Shown here one piece after another: positions 23,374-36,300 of a DNA stretch of 64,000 nt (position 1 is its first letter; each line of letters begins with the position of its first letter). The DNA is from Sanguinoderma infundibulare (lineage: Eukaryota > Basidiomycota > Agaricomycetes > Polyporales > Polyporaceae). A program made the translations under genes and the position numbers. The stretch spans positions 1,736,001 to 1,800,000 of the forward strand of contig JAVLRN010000009.1 in NCBI GenBank assembly GCA_032821775.1, in the 5' to 3' direction. The notes below the pieces were generated by a model that searched no databases, had not been told where the DNA came from, and saw nothing but the letters and a program-made list of their open reading frames with translations.

Positions 23374-25557
23374 TCACAACAGCTGCTTCCAGCCCGCTTC
23401 CCGGCACTTCTTCACCAGCCGCTTAACCTCCTGCGAACGCGCCCGCGTGGTGACCAGTAGCGTATCAGGCATGTCGACCACAATCAGGTCGTCCACCCCG
23501 AGCATCGACACAAGCCTGCCCGAGGCAGGCACTACGATACCGCCCGCTGCTTGCTCGGTGACAACTGCAACGACAAGGGCAGATCATCAGCAACATCGAC
23601 AGACTACGTCACACACTAGCTGAACTTACCCAGACCGCTGTCGCCAAGAATACGCGGCTGGTTGGACTCCGCGGGCAGGAGGTCCGCGAGGGACGAAAAG
23701 TCTCCGACGTCGTCCCAACCTATTGTGCGAGCGCAGCATATGGTTAGTCCGCCCACACGGGCGCTGCGACCCGTCTCGAGTCCAAGGACTGGCGAGACTC
23801 ACCGAACGTGGCTGGCACGACCGCGACGCGCCGGTCCATGGACGCAGGCTCCGCGACCGCATTATCAATCGCAATCTTCTCGAGCCCGGGCCAGACCTCC
23901 TCCAGCACTTGCTGCCGCGCCGTCTCGTCGTCCCACACCTCCGCGATCTTCTGGAGGCCGTCGTGCAGCTCGGGGTTGTACTCCTTCAGGAGCTGCATCA
24001 GGAACGTCGCCTTCGTCACGAACATGCCCGCGTTCCACCGGTAGTTTCCCGTCTTGATGTACGCGGCGGCGGTGCGTGCGTCTGGCTTCTCCTTGAACGA
24101 AGACACCAGTCGCGCGTTCGGCGCGTCCGGCATGCCGAGCTTCTCACCGAGGCGGACGTAACCGAAGCCAGTCGAGGGGTGCGAAGGTGCAATGCCGATC
24201 GTGACAAGGTAATCCTTCTTCGCGACCTCGACAGCTTCCGCGACCGCTGCGAGGAAGGCGTCGTCGCCGGAAATCATGTGGTCGGCGGCAAAGGAACCGA
24301 TGATCGCGTTCGGGTCGCGCAATGCGAGGACTGCCGCCGCCAGACCGATGGCAGCCATGGACTCCTTCGCGCTGGGCTCGCAAAGAAGGTTATCGGCCAG
24401 AAGGTCTGGAAGCTGCTCCATGATGCTCTTGACATGTGCGGGACCAGCGACGATGGCCGTACGGGAGGGGGAGGAGAGAGGTATAAGACGATCCCAGGTC
24501 GCCTGGATGAGTGACCGACCTTTGAGCGTCAGATCAAGCAGGAACTTCGGGTGCTCCTCGCGCGAAAGGGGCCACAAACGCGTCCCAGCGCCGCCGGCAG
24601 GGATTACGACCCAGAAGCCAGGGATCTCGCGATGGCCAAAGGAGAATTGCGTGAGCACGTTGTCGCTCAGGGGAGAGGGGACATAGATGCTCGGTGGTAC
24701 GGCAAGGGTCGGGAGAGAATTGGGAGTCAGGAACGGAGACTTGGCGCGCAGTTGGGGACTTCCAGGCGCAGGAGTTTGGAAGCCAGGCGTACCGAGCTTT
24801 GAGCCATTGTGGTTCTATGGATGGTTCATGTTAGCACCATTCGCTTCAGCCCAAGGTAATCAGGGCTGCTGTCCGGGAAAACGTCGTTACGCCGGTTCGG
24901 AGGACATAGACTGTGCAATCAGGGGAATGTTAACCCTGGCACGGACCCGAGGAATGTGTGCGCGGATGCATCGAACATGGCGCGTTAGTTGAGAAGGGGA
25001 GCCATTTACTGCGGACACGACGCGTACGTGGAAGGTCGCTTCGCATCAATCACGGCATGTCTATGCCCGCGTTGATTGCGCGCGGTCCAGGAGGTAGGGG
25101 CGATAGCCAGGAGGCACCCCACAAACCCCGACAGACTGGCCAGCTGTCCCCAATATAACGATGGCCAGCTGGAACAGGAGGCTCGAGTTCGACTTCCACC
25201 GGACAGCGCCACGACAAAACGATCACAGTAGCTCGACTGTACGACCACCGCGACTGTGGATCGGGCTGTCGCGGACGAAGACGAAGACGATGAAGGACTT
25301 ACCAGACCCTCCCGAACCTGACGCTCCAAGCTCACGTTGGCCTGGCGGAGTTCGTGGCACTCGGCGCGAAGGTCAGCGATCTCCAATTGCTAGTAGCACG
25401 CGTGTCAGCGAAACCCATCGGTCGCGACGTGGCGCGAAGAGGTGCTCACAGACTTGTGCACGGCGTCCATGATCTGCCTGAACATGAGCTCGATCGGAGC
25501 GCCGGCGCCGGCCTGCACAGAGGTAGCAGAGGTCGCGGAATGCGCGGAGAGAGGCAT
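23374..25557 (-). CDS. Mannose-1-phosphate guanylyltransferase, bacterial ManC type, with coiled-coil N-terminal extension
   Basis: Five exons: 25450-25557, 25303-25389, 23803-24814, 23630-23719, 23374-23564; 495 aa. The catalytic part carries the nucleotidyltransferase signature GGAGTRLWPLSREEHPK (139-155), then FAADHMI, GFGYVRLGE, FKEKPD, NYRWNAGMF and GWDDVGDF, a pattern typical of bacterial ManC/RfbM enzymes. It would make GDP-mannose from mannose-1-phosphate and GTP for glycosylation or cell-wall synthesis. The usual fungal enzyme (Psa1/Mpg1) has a different sequence and a C-terminal hexapeptide repeat. Exons 1-2 encode a short helical segment (IELMFRQIMDAVH; LRAECHELRQANVSLERQV), and exon 3 starts with a Pro/Ser linker before the catalytic core. 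Exon 3 has no in-frame ATG before the catalytic motif and begins after a good branch site (CTAAC) and acceptor at 24815. The 488-nt intron 2 is long for this genome, so the join to exons 1-2 is the weakest point. Confidence 0.8.
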
Positions 25558-28500
25558 GCTGCTGGCCGTCGTCTAGGGTGCAGTCGATGGTGGTGGTAGG
25601 AGTAGAGATGGGAAGAGGAGAGAGGACGGAGAGGACGAGCTAGCGCGGCTTGACGTGTCCGCTCTGGCTCCCTGTCTGAGTCTCCGCCCAGTCTCTGCCT
25701 GCGCACCGCTCAGGGCACTGCTCCCGGCGCTCGGCAAAACCGTAAATCACACGTGGGACCGGTCTCTTTATGGGCGTCTACCAGTCTCGACCTTGTTTCC
25801 GCAACGCGTTCATGCCGCACATACTTGGCTCAAACAACCCCTCTGGGCTCGATATGCCTATCATTGACGGTCGGGACTACTCGGGATACAAGGCGTCTTA
25901 AACGACAGAGAACCCCGTCAAGCTCCAACGCGAAGGTTCAAACAAACCTTTGGGTATGAGGCGAGACCTGGCCGGCCTTGAAGAAGTAAACTCAACTCAC
26001 GCGCTCTTCGCAAACTTCTTTCCTGCAAACTGTATGCTCCTGCCAGGTCGCTAAAGGTTCGGGCCAAAGGATGAAGAAGAAGAAGGAGGTAGTATTCGGT
26101 GTCGCACCCGAGGGTGCTTAACCAGGGGAGAGGTGGTAGTAGCGGGCCAAGCGAAGTGGGCATCGGAAGCTTAAGGGGGAATATGACGGTGATCGACACT
26201 GGTGCGAGGTCAATGGAGAATTGTGCGTATGCCTCTTGCTATATTGAAGGACGTAGTGATGGTGGTGGTGGTGGTGGTGTGTTGGTCCAGCCGAAAGTCG
26301 CCGTTCGTTGACGAGTTGGAATGTTGCCATAGTCTCGACGATACCTATGATTCCCAATTAGTCCTAACATCCGAATCACTGCACGGTGATCAACTGACAC
26401 CTTTGTATCGCCGACTCCGCTCGACGTTGGCCGGATGTTGCGATTTGTAAGTTGTGTACTGGGCCTCGCGGAGCTACTTTCAGTCTCCGCTCGTCGTCGA
26501 CGGCGCATCCCTGATTTGTCTCGGATACCGCAGACTAACCCTCTCGTCTTGTGTGCCTCTACAACGGCTTCAATCTCGCCCAACTTTGATGGCCTAAGGA
26601 AGAGCTTGAAGGGTACGTCGTGTCACTTATTCAAAGGATATTGACGTACCATGACGGCGCAGCGATGACTCCAATGGTAGTCTGGGGCCTTGGAAGAGAC
26701 AGAACTGCGGCCGTCAAACCCCAGTCTGCGTGATCTGTAGACAATCTTCAGCAGGCTCAAGTGGGTGGCTAAAGAAAAACAGACGTACGGCATACCGGTC
26801 GATAGCTTCTCACCTGCGATGACAACGTAAGTCGGGTCAGGGTAGCGGCTTGCTAACGACGTAGAGCCGACGCCTTCGTCCGGCGGAACCTGTGACGTCG
26901 CCTGTTCGACTGGGTAGATGGACTTGCAGAAGTCCGTTCTCCAGTTGACGGTGATGGCGACCACCGACGCAGGCGTCGGATCCAGTGGATGTGGCAGAGG
27001 ACGTGGGGAGGGGCTGCTGAGCAGCTCGGAGAGAGATGTGCCATCCAGGACTCACCATGCCCCTCGAGAGATTGTGGTGGACGATGGGAAACGATTTGCA
27101 GTCGACCCGAATTGGCACCAAGCTCAACTTCCCCGCCGGAACGTTCGGCTGTCCGCTCATTTAGAGTTCGCCTTGTCCCGGCCTGCTGCTCAACGATGAG
27201 TGATGGCTGATTGGATAACAGACTGCAAGCTGTCGGAAGGAGGGGGCTGCGATGGCGGCCTTCGCCCGCTCTCGCCACGCACCGGTGGGGGCGATCTCCA
27301 CGACTCCCGTGCTTCCAAGTTCGATCGTGTCCATCTGGGCCACAGAGAACCGGTGGGCACCCGATCTGCGCCGCACAGCGGGAAACATGCCCGAAGAACT
27401 GTGTGTAGAAGAAGACGAGAAGAGCATAGGAGTTGGAATCCCAGGTCCTTGTCCATGGACCAGGAACTGGGGTGGTCTCTCAGAGCTGCACAGGGGTCGG
27501 CCACACCTCGGGCTGCAATCTCGAGGGCTCTTCGCAGGGCCCATGAGCTGGGTGGGGATCGTGGATGGGGTGGGGAGGAGGAGAAGGGCATCGGGACGCA
27601 CAAGCCGCTCACAGGGGAGTACCTCTGCCAACGTGACGCCCATTGGGAGCGAACTCTACCCGCAACCTCCACCCCAGATCTTCTGCACGTCTCCACCCAG
27701 CTGGCGGCCGCTTTGCCGACTCATATCTCGTGCCCTTCTCTTTCTCACACGATGCATCTGGGGTTAGTATATACCGAACAAGGCGCTGGGGTCCGTCCAA
27801 TGCTGGGGACCATCCTCATGCCTGCCGTAAAGCTGCAGGCCAAAGTGAAGCCTCGAGGGTGGATAGGAAGCCAGGTTTTGTCGAGCATTGCCTAATAGCC
27901 GGTTCCAATGCTGACCTTCTATGACAAACCTCCCCTTCCAGGTCTCGTCCAGAAGCCCTGGGCAACGGAACTGAACTGCTCCACCAATCCAGTGTGGCAG
28001 CACATTCGATGCGTCGCGCATTACGGCTTGCCTCGTGCATTAAGCTCGCACCATCCCTGGTTCTCCGCCTGCGGTGGCGAATCATGCGGACGCCGGAGGC
28101 TGTTTCTTGAACCTAGTTTCGCGACCCTGTCAAGACGGCGCATTCATTTGTTCAGCTGGTCCTCATTCCTGGCGTCCTTCAGGAACAAGGTTTCTGGCCA
28201 TGACTGCCTCTTAGCAAGACAAACATGCCGTTCAAGCGTAGCCAACCAAGTCAGTATGATTCTCGCTCTCGATCGTATTCTTTTTGCCTTACGTCCCAAC
28301 AATCGCTCCTCGACCGTCATATCCTATGCCGAAGGCGTGTAATACCTTGCCGGACGGGCATTGGGTCTTACGCAGTCTCCTCTTCGTAGCAGAAATATAT
28401 TTTCGACTGATCGTAATTTCGAACCTTCCTTCAGCACGCCGTTCGAGCCACCCGTTCGACGCATTGAATGCACACGAAGTTCGACCAATCATGTGGCATC

Positions 28501-31500
28501 GCATGTACGAGCACAACCCCTCTGTGAGTGCCGTAATTAAATCCAACTGTCTCCACCGTCGTGCTGAAGGGTCGCACTTCTACGGACGGGTCATGAAGCG
28601 CCCCTCGTCGTATGTATTACCTGCGCAAGGGGTCGCTTCTAGAGCGGACTTAGCCCAATATCTGGCCCCCTGTTCGCACCATTTTGAGCCGTATGTCCCA
28701 CAATCGCGTACCCTCGATCCTTGCGCGTCAGGAACAACCTCCGGTCCTGGGGGACGGCCTACGAGCGCGGGTGCGGACTGCGTCTTGATGTCCGGAATCC
28801 CCAGCCTTGCTGGAACAAGTGCGCATTTTTGCGAACGGAACCACGTCAACTGTACGTTTGCCTTACACATTCATCATGCTGAGCACGGGGTTCTAACCTT
28901 GATATGTATTCTGGGCGTCAGGAGAGTGGGCCGGACTTCTGTGTGGTTTCTCCCAAGTAAGTCTGGGCTGGCACCCTTTCCGCTTAATTCGCTATCTTTA
29001 TTTTTAATAACGGTCCAGACACAGATACTGTCGGCGAGAATCTCAACCAATACAACATTCGGCGTCCGCTACGCAACGAATGACGCGCTGCATGCGCTAT
29101 CCCAAGACCGAGGTGCGAAAGTACTTCAGCAGGGGCGTCTCGGTTTTGGGCCACCGTGGATGCCAGTTCGCCTATCATGCTTCGAATTGAATAGATAGCG
29201 GGCAACCGACCGCCGGCGTTCTCGGAACCAATCTTAAAACTGTAACTCGTGATGTTCTCGACCCCGCCGCCAACGAAGCTGTGAGTTACGAGCGCGCGGT
29301 AGTTGTATGCACCTCCCATCGGTGCGGATTTTCCGCTCTTCTGCACGCATTTGTCAATTCGAACATTCCTAGATTGCGATTATGGATCGCGATTATGATG
29401 GAGATCGGCCAGCGCAACCTGCGCTGGGGGCGTAATAGCTCAAGGAGCGAGCGGCTAGGGCCCCGGGGACCCGGGTTTGCCGACTGCACCCATGGCGAGC
29501 GGGCCTGGAACATGCCTTCGGGCGCAACATGGAACCAGGCGCGATATGTTTTCACGTCAGGCCCGACAAATCCTGCGCCTTCCTCACAATTACGGCGCCT
29601 AGAATTAGGGCGGGTCTAACCTGATCGTGGTTTGTCCACGAAGCCTCGGCGTTTCCGATATGTGAGAACAACACTGTCCGGCGTTCTTCACTGGAGATCC
29701 CAAGGAAACGGCGGCGGTCATTTGCAAACTACACATGATGTCCTGCGCTCTACATGAGGTTCGTGGTCGAACCATGGCGATCGAAACGCCCAGCGGAGCA
29801 CAGCGTCAACCACCGGTTCAACGTTGATCCTTCTTGAGTATGAACTCTGTCACGCCCATTTGTGACCGTGTTTGCTCGTCTGCCGCGGCAGGCTTTGCTG
29901 TTTGTGGAATCTGGAACGATCAACTCGATCACGCGTTGCCTCGCCCGCAGTCGGTCGCAGCCTCGCGGCGCTCGTTTGGCAAGCGCCGCTTCCAACTCAG
30001 AGCCCATCGCAGCCCGGCGACCAGCTTAGCCGCATTTCCGTCTGAACACTCACAGTCGCAACCCTCAGCTCTTCGTTTTTGACACATCGGACCCAGGCGT
30101 CGGCCAGATGCATCCGGAAAGGCGCATCTGGCCATCATTACGACCACAGCACTTCTTTTTCGCCCCTCCGATTTCACACGAACTTTACCAAACGGCATGA
30201 ATCCACGACAAACCTGGGTATACGATGTCCTACCGCAGCACGCTCGCACCGCCAGCTCGTTTCTGATCACGATGTGCTTCTGGCGCAGCGTCGTGGCGAT
30301 CGAGTCCTGGGCCACGCTGGCCAAACGAGTGGGTCTTGTTCTGAATTCGATCCGCAACGCTCGCCCCTTGTCCATGCCTGGAAACCGACAAACGCGGCCA
30401 GCATGCACTAAGAATACCTTTCGGTGAGGATCCTTTTAGGCATTTGTTGGCCCCCGGCATTCGACGTGTTCTTACATAAATTTTATCCCCCGGTTCGACA
30501 ACAGGACGTCGTAATCCCTGAGATGAAATCGATGCTCCAACGTTCTGTCCAATGCGCCACCTAGCCCACTAGTGGTCGTCCTGGAGCCCGGGCGCGACGC
30601 TCTCATCATTTGAATGCTAAGCGATACAGCCGCCCATCTGTCCCAGAGGAAACCCTCCTCTGCCCAAATCCGTACCCCCTTTCCCTCAATTCTTTCCTTT
30701 ATCGCGGTAATTGTGATTAGAGTGCTGGCTTCTCAGCGCAATCACAATCCAGGGTCCAAGGCCCTGTCTACAGAGGCCTTTCTGGTCACGTCACTACTGA
30801 TCCCTGCCCTCGGTTCCATGTCGAAGCCACCCCATTTCCGACCGACCCCGCGCAGGCCCGCACCAGTCGAAGAGGACGAAGACTGATCGCTTGCCAGCCA
30901 TCCGCCACCACCCAGCCCTCGCGAGGCTTCGAAGTCTAATCCTATCCGGATAACCCTCATCGCCTCGCCAAGACTGGGGTGCTTCCAAGTTCCTGCCGCG
31001 TCCTGCCAGCGCGTTTCGATTGGGTTGGACGAGGCGGATGGATCATCCTTCGCCCTTCGTGTTCTCGCGAATTTCCGCGAGCCGCTGGGAGAGGCGACGC
31101 AAGTCGACCAATCGTTTTGTGGCTGCCGCGAGATGCGTCGCCTGCCGCGAGCCGCGAGCTATCGAGTGGTAAGGCCGCACTAGCTTCCGAACACTCCACT
31201 GAGGCAGGGCCGCTGATGTGCTCCTCCCAGACGAGATGCCATGGCCCCATGTGGGCTAGAAGAGCACAATCTCCGTGCGTGCACTGGCATCAACCTCGCC
31301 GAATGAAGCCGACGCGTGCCTTGGCAGCGGGCGTGAACACGTCCCGTCGACCCTACGCCTCCGTGCGCTGATGCCAGGAGCCTGGGGGTCAGGCGCCCGC
31401 CTTGGCAGCTGCATTCAGTCCGCCTTCTCATGGGCAGACGTACTCCGCTCGCCTCGCGCGTGTCCGTCCATGGTTTGCTGCTTATACCCTATCTCGGGCT

Positions 31501-32435
31501 TCGGAGCCCCAGCTCGGACAAGACCCGGTGCGTCGTCGCGACACGTCATGCCGCTCGTTCGAACGCTCATTTCCCACCGAAACCGTCCAAGCCTGCCCCT
31601 TTCGGCCTACGCCAGGACGCACGGCGAAGGAGGTCCTACTCTAGCCCCGTCGCGCGGCTTCCCCACACGCACGCCATGAAAACACGCTCCTGTCGCGGTC
31701 TCCGATCTGGCGCTAGGCACACACACAGCGGACGGACGGAGGGACGGACGTGGGGCTTCGCGTTCCCGTTCGCCTCCGCCTCCGTCCGTTCGGGTTTCAT
31801 CGCTCCCAGCGGGCACCAGCGGCGTCAGTCGCGTCGCAGCCGCGACGGCACCACACCACGTTTTCGAGTGGGAAGCCGCCGTGCGCACGACGGTGGGCTG
31901 GCATCGCTTTCCGGGCGGTGCGGCCAGGCGTGCCTATCTGCACGCCTCTACAAGGAAGGCGCACTGCTGATTGCCACAAGTCCCGAGAAGTCTGTCGCTT
32001 AGAGCCAAATTTACCTTCCTCTCACGCGCTCAGGCTCGCGCCTGCCAACCATGAGTAAGGGCCGCCCCGTTCGATCTGGGTGTTTGCTGCTGCTGCTGCT
32101 GATCAGCTGTCACCGGGAATGACCCATGTTGCCAGCGGGAGTCGGAACGCGTTCGATAGCTGGTCTAATAGCGTACATAGCGAGACATGGCGTGCTTCCA
32201 GACAGCCAAATACACGTACATATCGTTCAGTAGCTAGTCATGGACAACGTCCGCGCGGAATATTACGATCATCTAGATACGGGAGGTATACGTCCGAGAC
32301 CGGGGACGGGGTAAGCAGATATCATACAGCGATGGGGAGATGCTAGTCGAACAGCAATTGGAATACAACACGCACATGCGAAGCTAGGTGAAGAGATCGA
32401 GATCGTCAATGTATGTCCGTCACAAGGTCATAAGG
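25558..32435. other. Gene-poor region (6.9 kb)
   Basis: I find no protein family here. A plus-strand open frame of 304 codons at 28284-29198 is the longest unassigned one and lacks recognisable motifs. Minus-strand fragments at 26623-27160 contain an ATG exon with a good donor (GTGAGT) and another piece ending at GCAG/GTGAGA, but their phases do not agree. This may be a decayed gene. A GTG/GGT microsatellite lies at about 26260-26280 and a GCT run at about 32086-32101. No transposase or reverse transcriptase motif was found. Confidence 0.45.
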
Positions 32436-33397
32436 TCATGCAGCTGGAAACTGGCGCAGAGCCTCGTCGTCGATGGGATCTCGAGCCTTTGGCGAAATAT
32501 TCTGAAGGTATTCCAAAGGGGCAAGTCGACGATCCGAGAGCACGTAGCCGTGGGGAAGAGGTGCCGCAGGGGGGATGGCTGTGTGGGGGGGAGAGGATGG
32601 GGGGAGAAAGGTCGAGGGGTAGTACACTTCGGGGCTCGACGACGGTGATGAGGAAGAGGTGTCGTAGGTGAGCGGGGGAAGAAGAGGCTCTGTTACACTG
32701 TGGCGGGCGTTCCGCCGCGCACCGTTGTTCCGGGCACAGACGTAACGATTACGGGGCACCTCGATCTTCCGGAGCTGTGGAATGTCGTCAACGGTCTGGA
32801 GGGACTCGAGCGAGTCCTGCGTGTAATAAGCATCTATTGGCGCGCGCGTCAGTCCATGACGTAGGGAATCCCACACGGATATCACATACTGAGGTGCCAC
32901 TTCTTCGAATTCCGGGGGTAGTCGATAAAGACGGAATACGTTTGCTTGATTAGCTGGGGAGCGCTGAAGGGACATCACATAAGCTACGAGTTAATCACCG
33001 GATCCGCGATGAGACTCACGTTCTAACGTTGTTGCGATGAAGGATAGAGGACCTGGTTGGACTATCCTTCTCGTAGTAGATGAGAAAGTTCTGGAGAGCC
33101 ATCAGGGGGAGGAGCCAGGCACGGAAGCTCGAATACACTCACATCGCGAGCGCGAGATGGTCCCCAACTACGGCCCTCGGTGAATCTCTGGATCTCTTGA
33201 CCGGTGGCCTCGAGAGGGTTGGAGCTCCGCTCTTCCCACACGTAGATGCAGCCTGAACGAAGGGCGAGACGTTCCTCGTCGGCGAGGCGATGCATGACCA
33301 TCGGGAGGAGTTTCAAGGCGACGGCGTGGAGGATGATCTCGGCATCGCGCACGGAGCGGATGCGCATGTTGGTGAGGGTGGGTTGTTGTCTGGGCAT
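32436..33397 (-). CDS. WOPR-domain (Gti1/Pac2) transcriptional regulator
   Basis: Four exons: 33143-33397, 33020-33090, 32890-32963, 32436-32833; 265 aa. The first half of the WOPR domain reads VRDAEIILHAVALKLLPMV, then LRSGCIYVWEE, RFTEGRSWGPSR and NFLIYYEK. The second half reads LIKQTYSVFI...KKWHLNAYYTQDSLESLQTV. Both halves are diagnostic of the Gti1/Pac2/Wor1/Ryp1 family. The short C-terminus is Ser/Pro-rich. Family members bind DNA and switch developmental programmes: white-opaque switching in Candida, dimorphism in Histoplasma, sporulation in smuts. The target here is unknown. At 265 aa it is short for the family, which usually carries long low-complexity tails. All four exon phases agree. 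Confidence 0.9.
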
Positions 33398-36300
33398 GAC
33401 TGAGGAGAGATGGGAGGCGGGGAGGTGATGGGGGAGGTAGAGAGCGTGAAGGTGTCCAAGAGGGTATTTAAGAGGAGAGGGCCCGGGAAGCCACGCATGG
33501 TGTCGGTCAAAGACTAAGTGCTAAGAATGCGACCTATGGGACGCTGAGGAGAGATAAAGTTTAGGAAGCGAGATGCTAACCGGGGGGAGCGAGACAGGCG
33601 ACATCTAGGACGAGAGGACAAGGAAGGGGTCTAGCCGTGCTGGATCGGAAGCAGAGATCAACCTGCACGCTGGCCACGAGCGCCGACAGCTGACGATAGC
33701 CCGGGAATTGCTGCAAGGCTCTCTTCTGAACCCAAATCTTCCACGCGACGCGGGTCTTGTGCGGCCAGGACAGCGGAACAGCTAGAAGGCCACGGTGGAC
33801 TCCCCGATTCCCCAGTGCTGCCGGATCGCACCAGGAAGCCAATTGCGATCATTCATCTGCACGCTCATCTGGAACGACCACTCTACCCGGCCCATATCGG
33901 CGCCAGGACTGGTAAATTGCATGGGTGCGGGCGATTCGCTGGCGCTGAGGGCCGCGTCCCAGACGCTTGCAGTCAGGGAAACAATTCATCCAGCGTTCTG
34001 GCGCGAGGACGTACCGGGATCCGCTGTCCTGGGTAGCATTTGAAGCATGCTTGGAACATGCAACGGGGCCAGGGTGACGGACTGATGGTGGTCGACAGCA
34101 AGGTTATCTCAGTCCGAGTCTGGGCAGGGAGCAGCCCGTCCGGGTCGGCTGTGTTCGCATGACGCCCTGCGCGGCTCTCAGCCGCCAGCGCGGGAGCGCA
34201 TGTTGTCCCCGGGCGACGACGACAGCGAGGATGTGCACCGGATGTGCAGCCCTTTACGTGAATCTTACCGTCCATGAGCACCCCGTTCCAGGCACTTGGC
34301 CCCTCCCCTTCCCTCGCTGCCACGTTCCCAACCCTCCAGCGTCTCCCGGCGGTTGCGCGGTCTAGAAACACATCCACGTCCTTCCCGCGAAGCTTTTGAT
34401 GTGGCTTCCTGCCCAAGTGCGGCCCTCTCTGCACTCCTTGGAAATCGCACTCATTTATCCTTACACGGCTAACAGCTCGCCTTGCTTGCCATTGGCCCTC
34501 CTCACTGACGGCTGGCAGAAATCCCCTCGCCAATTCGCACACTCTTGTCATCCTGCAAGTTCCTTAGACAGACGAATCAATTACAACCCATTGGACGCTC
34601 GTGCCACCCAACCATCTGACAACGTGCGGCAACACAAGTCATACGAGCTTCCTCTTCTCGACTCCACCCCACCAACTGGCTCCATCTGGTGAGAATCCCA
34701 CCCCCCTCTATCCCGTCTTCTGACCCACTTGCAGTGCCCCCTGGCTCAAATCCTTCCTCGGGTTCGCAAGCACTGATCCGCCTTGCGAGCCACGATGGCA
34801 TCGCACTTCTATCCATGCCAGAGAACCATCCACGCATGGCGATGCTCTCTGAAGCAACGACCACCCTTTTATATCGCGTCTATCTCGCGAGGTCCAGGTC
34901 CTAGGTTCGTCCCCTTCACAACGTTCTAGCCTAACTTCACGCTAAGTTCCATTTTGCGTTAGCAAGTCCACAAGCTCCATAAAAACCCCCTCGCGAGCGT
35001 TTTGTTCCACGAGTCCATTCCTATACTTTGACGCTTAGCCTGCCACTAAACGCTCGGAATCTACTACTGGGCCATTTTACCCAGATTTTCCGCGCAGCTC
35101 CCCACATTAGTAAAGTTGCCGGATACTTCGGAAGTGCGCTGTTTGTCATGCGCAAGGCCAAGCCCACGCCGACTTTGGTATGGTCCACATTCCGTCGTAT
35201 AGTTTCCGAGAGTCTGGCCTCAATGATATCATCTTGATTCTAGCCTCGCATAGGTTCAAGAAGTGACTCTTGGGAGCGCTGATAAGGACGCAAGGCCACG
35301 CAGCCAGGCGCAAACCTCTTCAGCTGACCACAGAACCCCCGACATCATCAGGCAAGTGCGCACACAATGTCCGTCTCCACTTACTCTAATTGGAGATTTG
35401 CTGAACCAGGTTAGCATTTAGCACAAGCGTCCGGCGGTGATGATCGGACGCGGACGCTCGACGCCTATCGCGCGCATCTGAGTTCGTCCTGAGGAAACGT
35501 ATGTCGAACCTACTGTAACGCGCATGTGCAACATCTTATTTCAGATCCGTTGCTTGTTTTGTATTAGGCCAGGACACCGTATGACGACCTAGCATGCCTG
35601 GCGCTAGTCTGGACAGGCTTCAGTGAGGACGACACCTGAAGCGCTACAGGAGCGATACCACGAAGTTTGCATCACCCTCGATCGGCGGCGACGCCTCGAT
35701 CATCGGCCTCAAACGTGGGCCATCTTGTGCTTGTGGAGCCTTGGGCGCCATCACACAAGTGCCTGCCTTCCCAACTGGAAGCCGACATGACTTAACAAGG
35801 AGGCCCGGAACACATAATAATGCCGCAACTACCGCGTCCTCGACCGAAGGTGCTGGCCGGATTTACGTGCCCGCCGCACGCGTTGTTCATCACGAGTTAT
35901 TTTCTAACCCCAAATTTGTTTCATTAAGGTCCCTGGGCTCGGGTGAGGGCTCCGTTCGTTCGGCGGCGAACCCGGCAATTTAGTCGCGCAGGCGCAGACC
36001 TGGGCGTGGCGGCGTGCCTCCCCAGCCAAGAAGAGTGGCAGCAGACCGCAATACATGGAACCTAGGATCGTGCTTGGTGGTCGACGAGACGCGGTGCTAC
36101 ATCCGGCCCATGGCAGTAATGTATCCGAGCCAACCGCCCCGGTGGCTTTGAACCCCCTTGTGACACGCCCTTGGCGTGCATCCCTCCATGGCCGCGCCCT
36201 ACTGGCAGGTTTCGTTCTCGATCCGCACACACATGGTCGGTGTCTCGCTCGACGGAAGTCCCTGGGCTCGTCTCCGTCTATATCGTATCAATTTGTCCTG

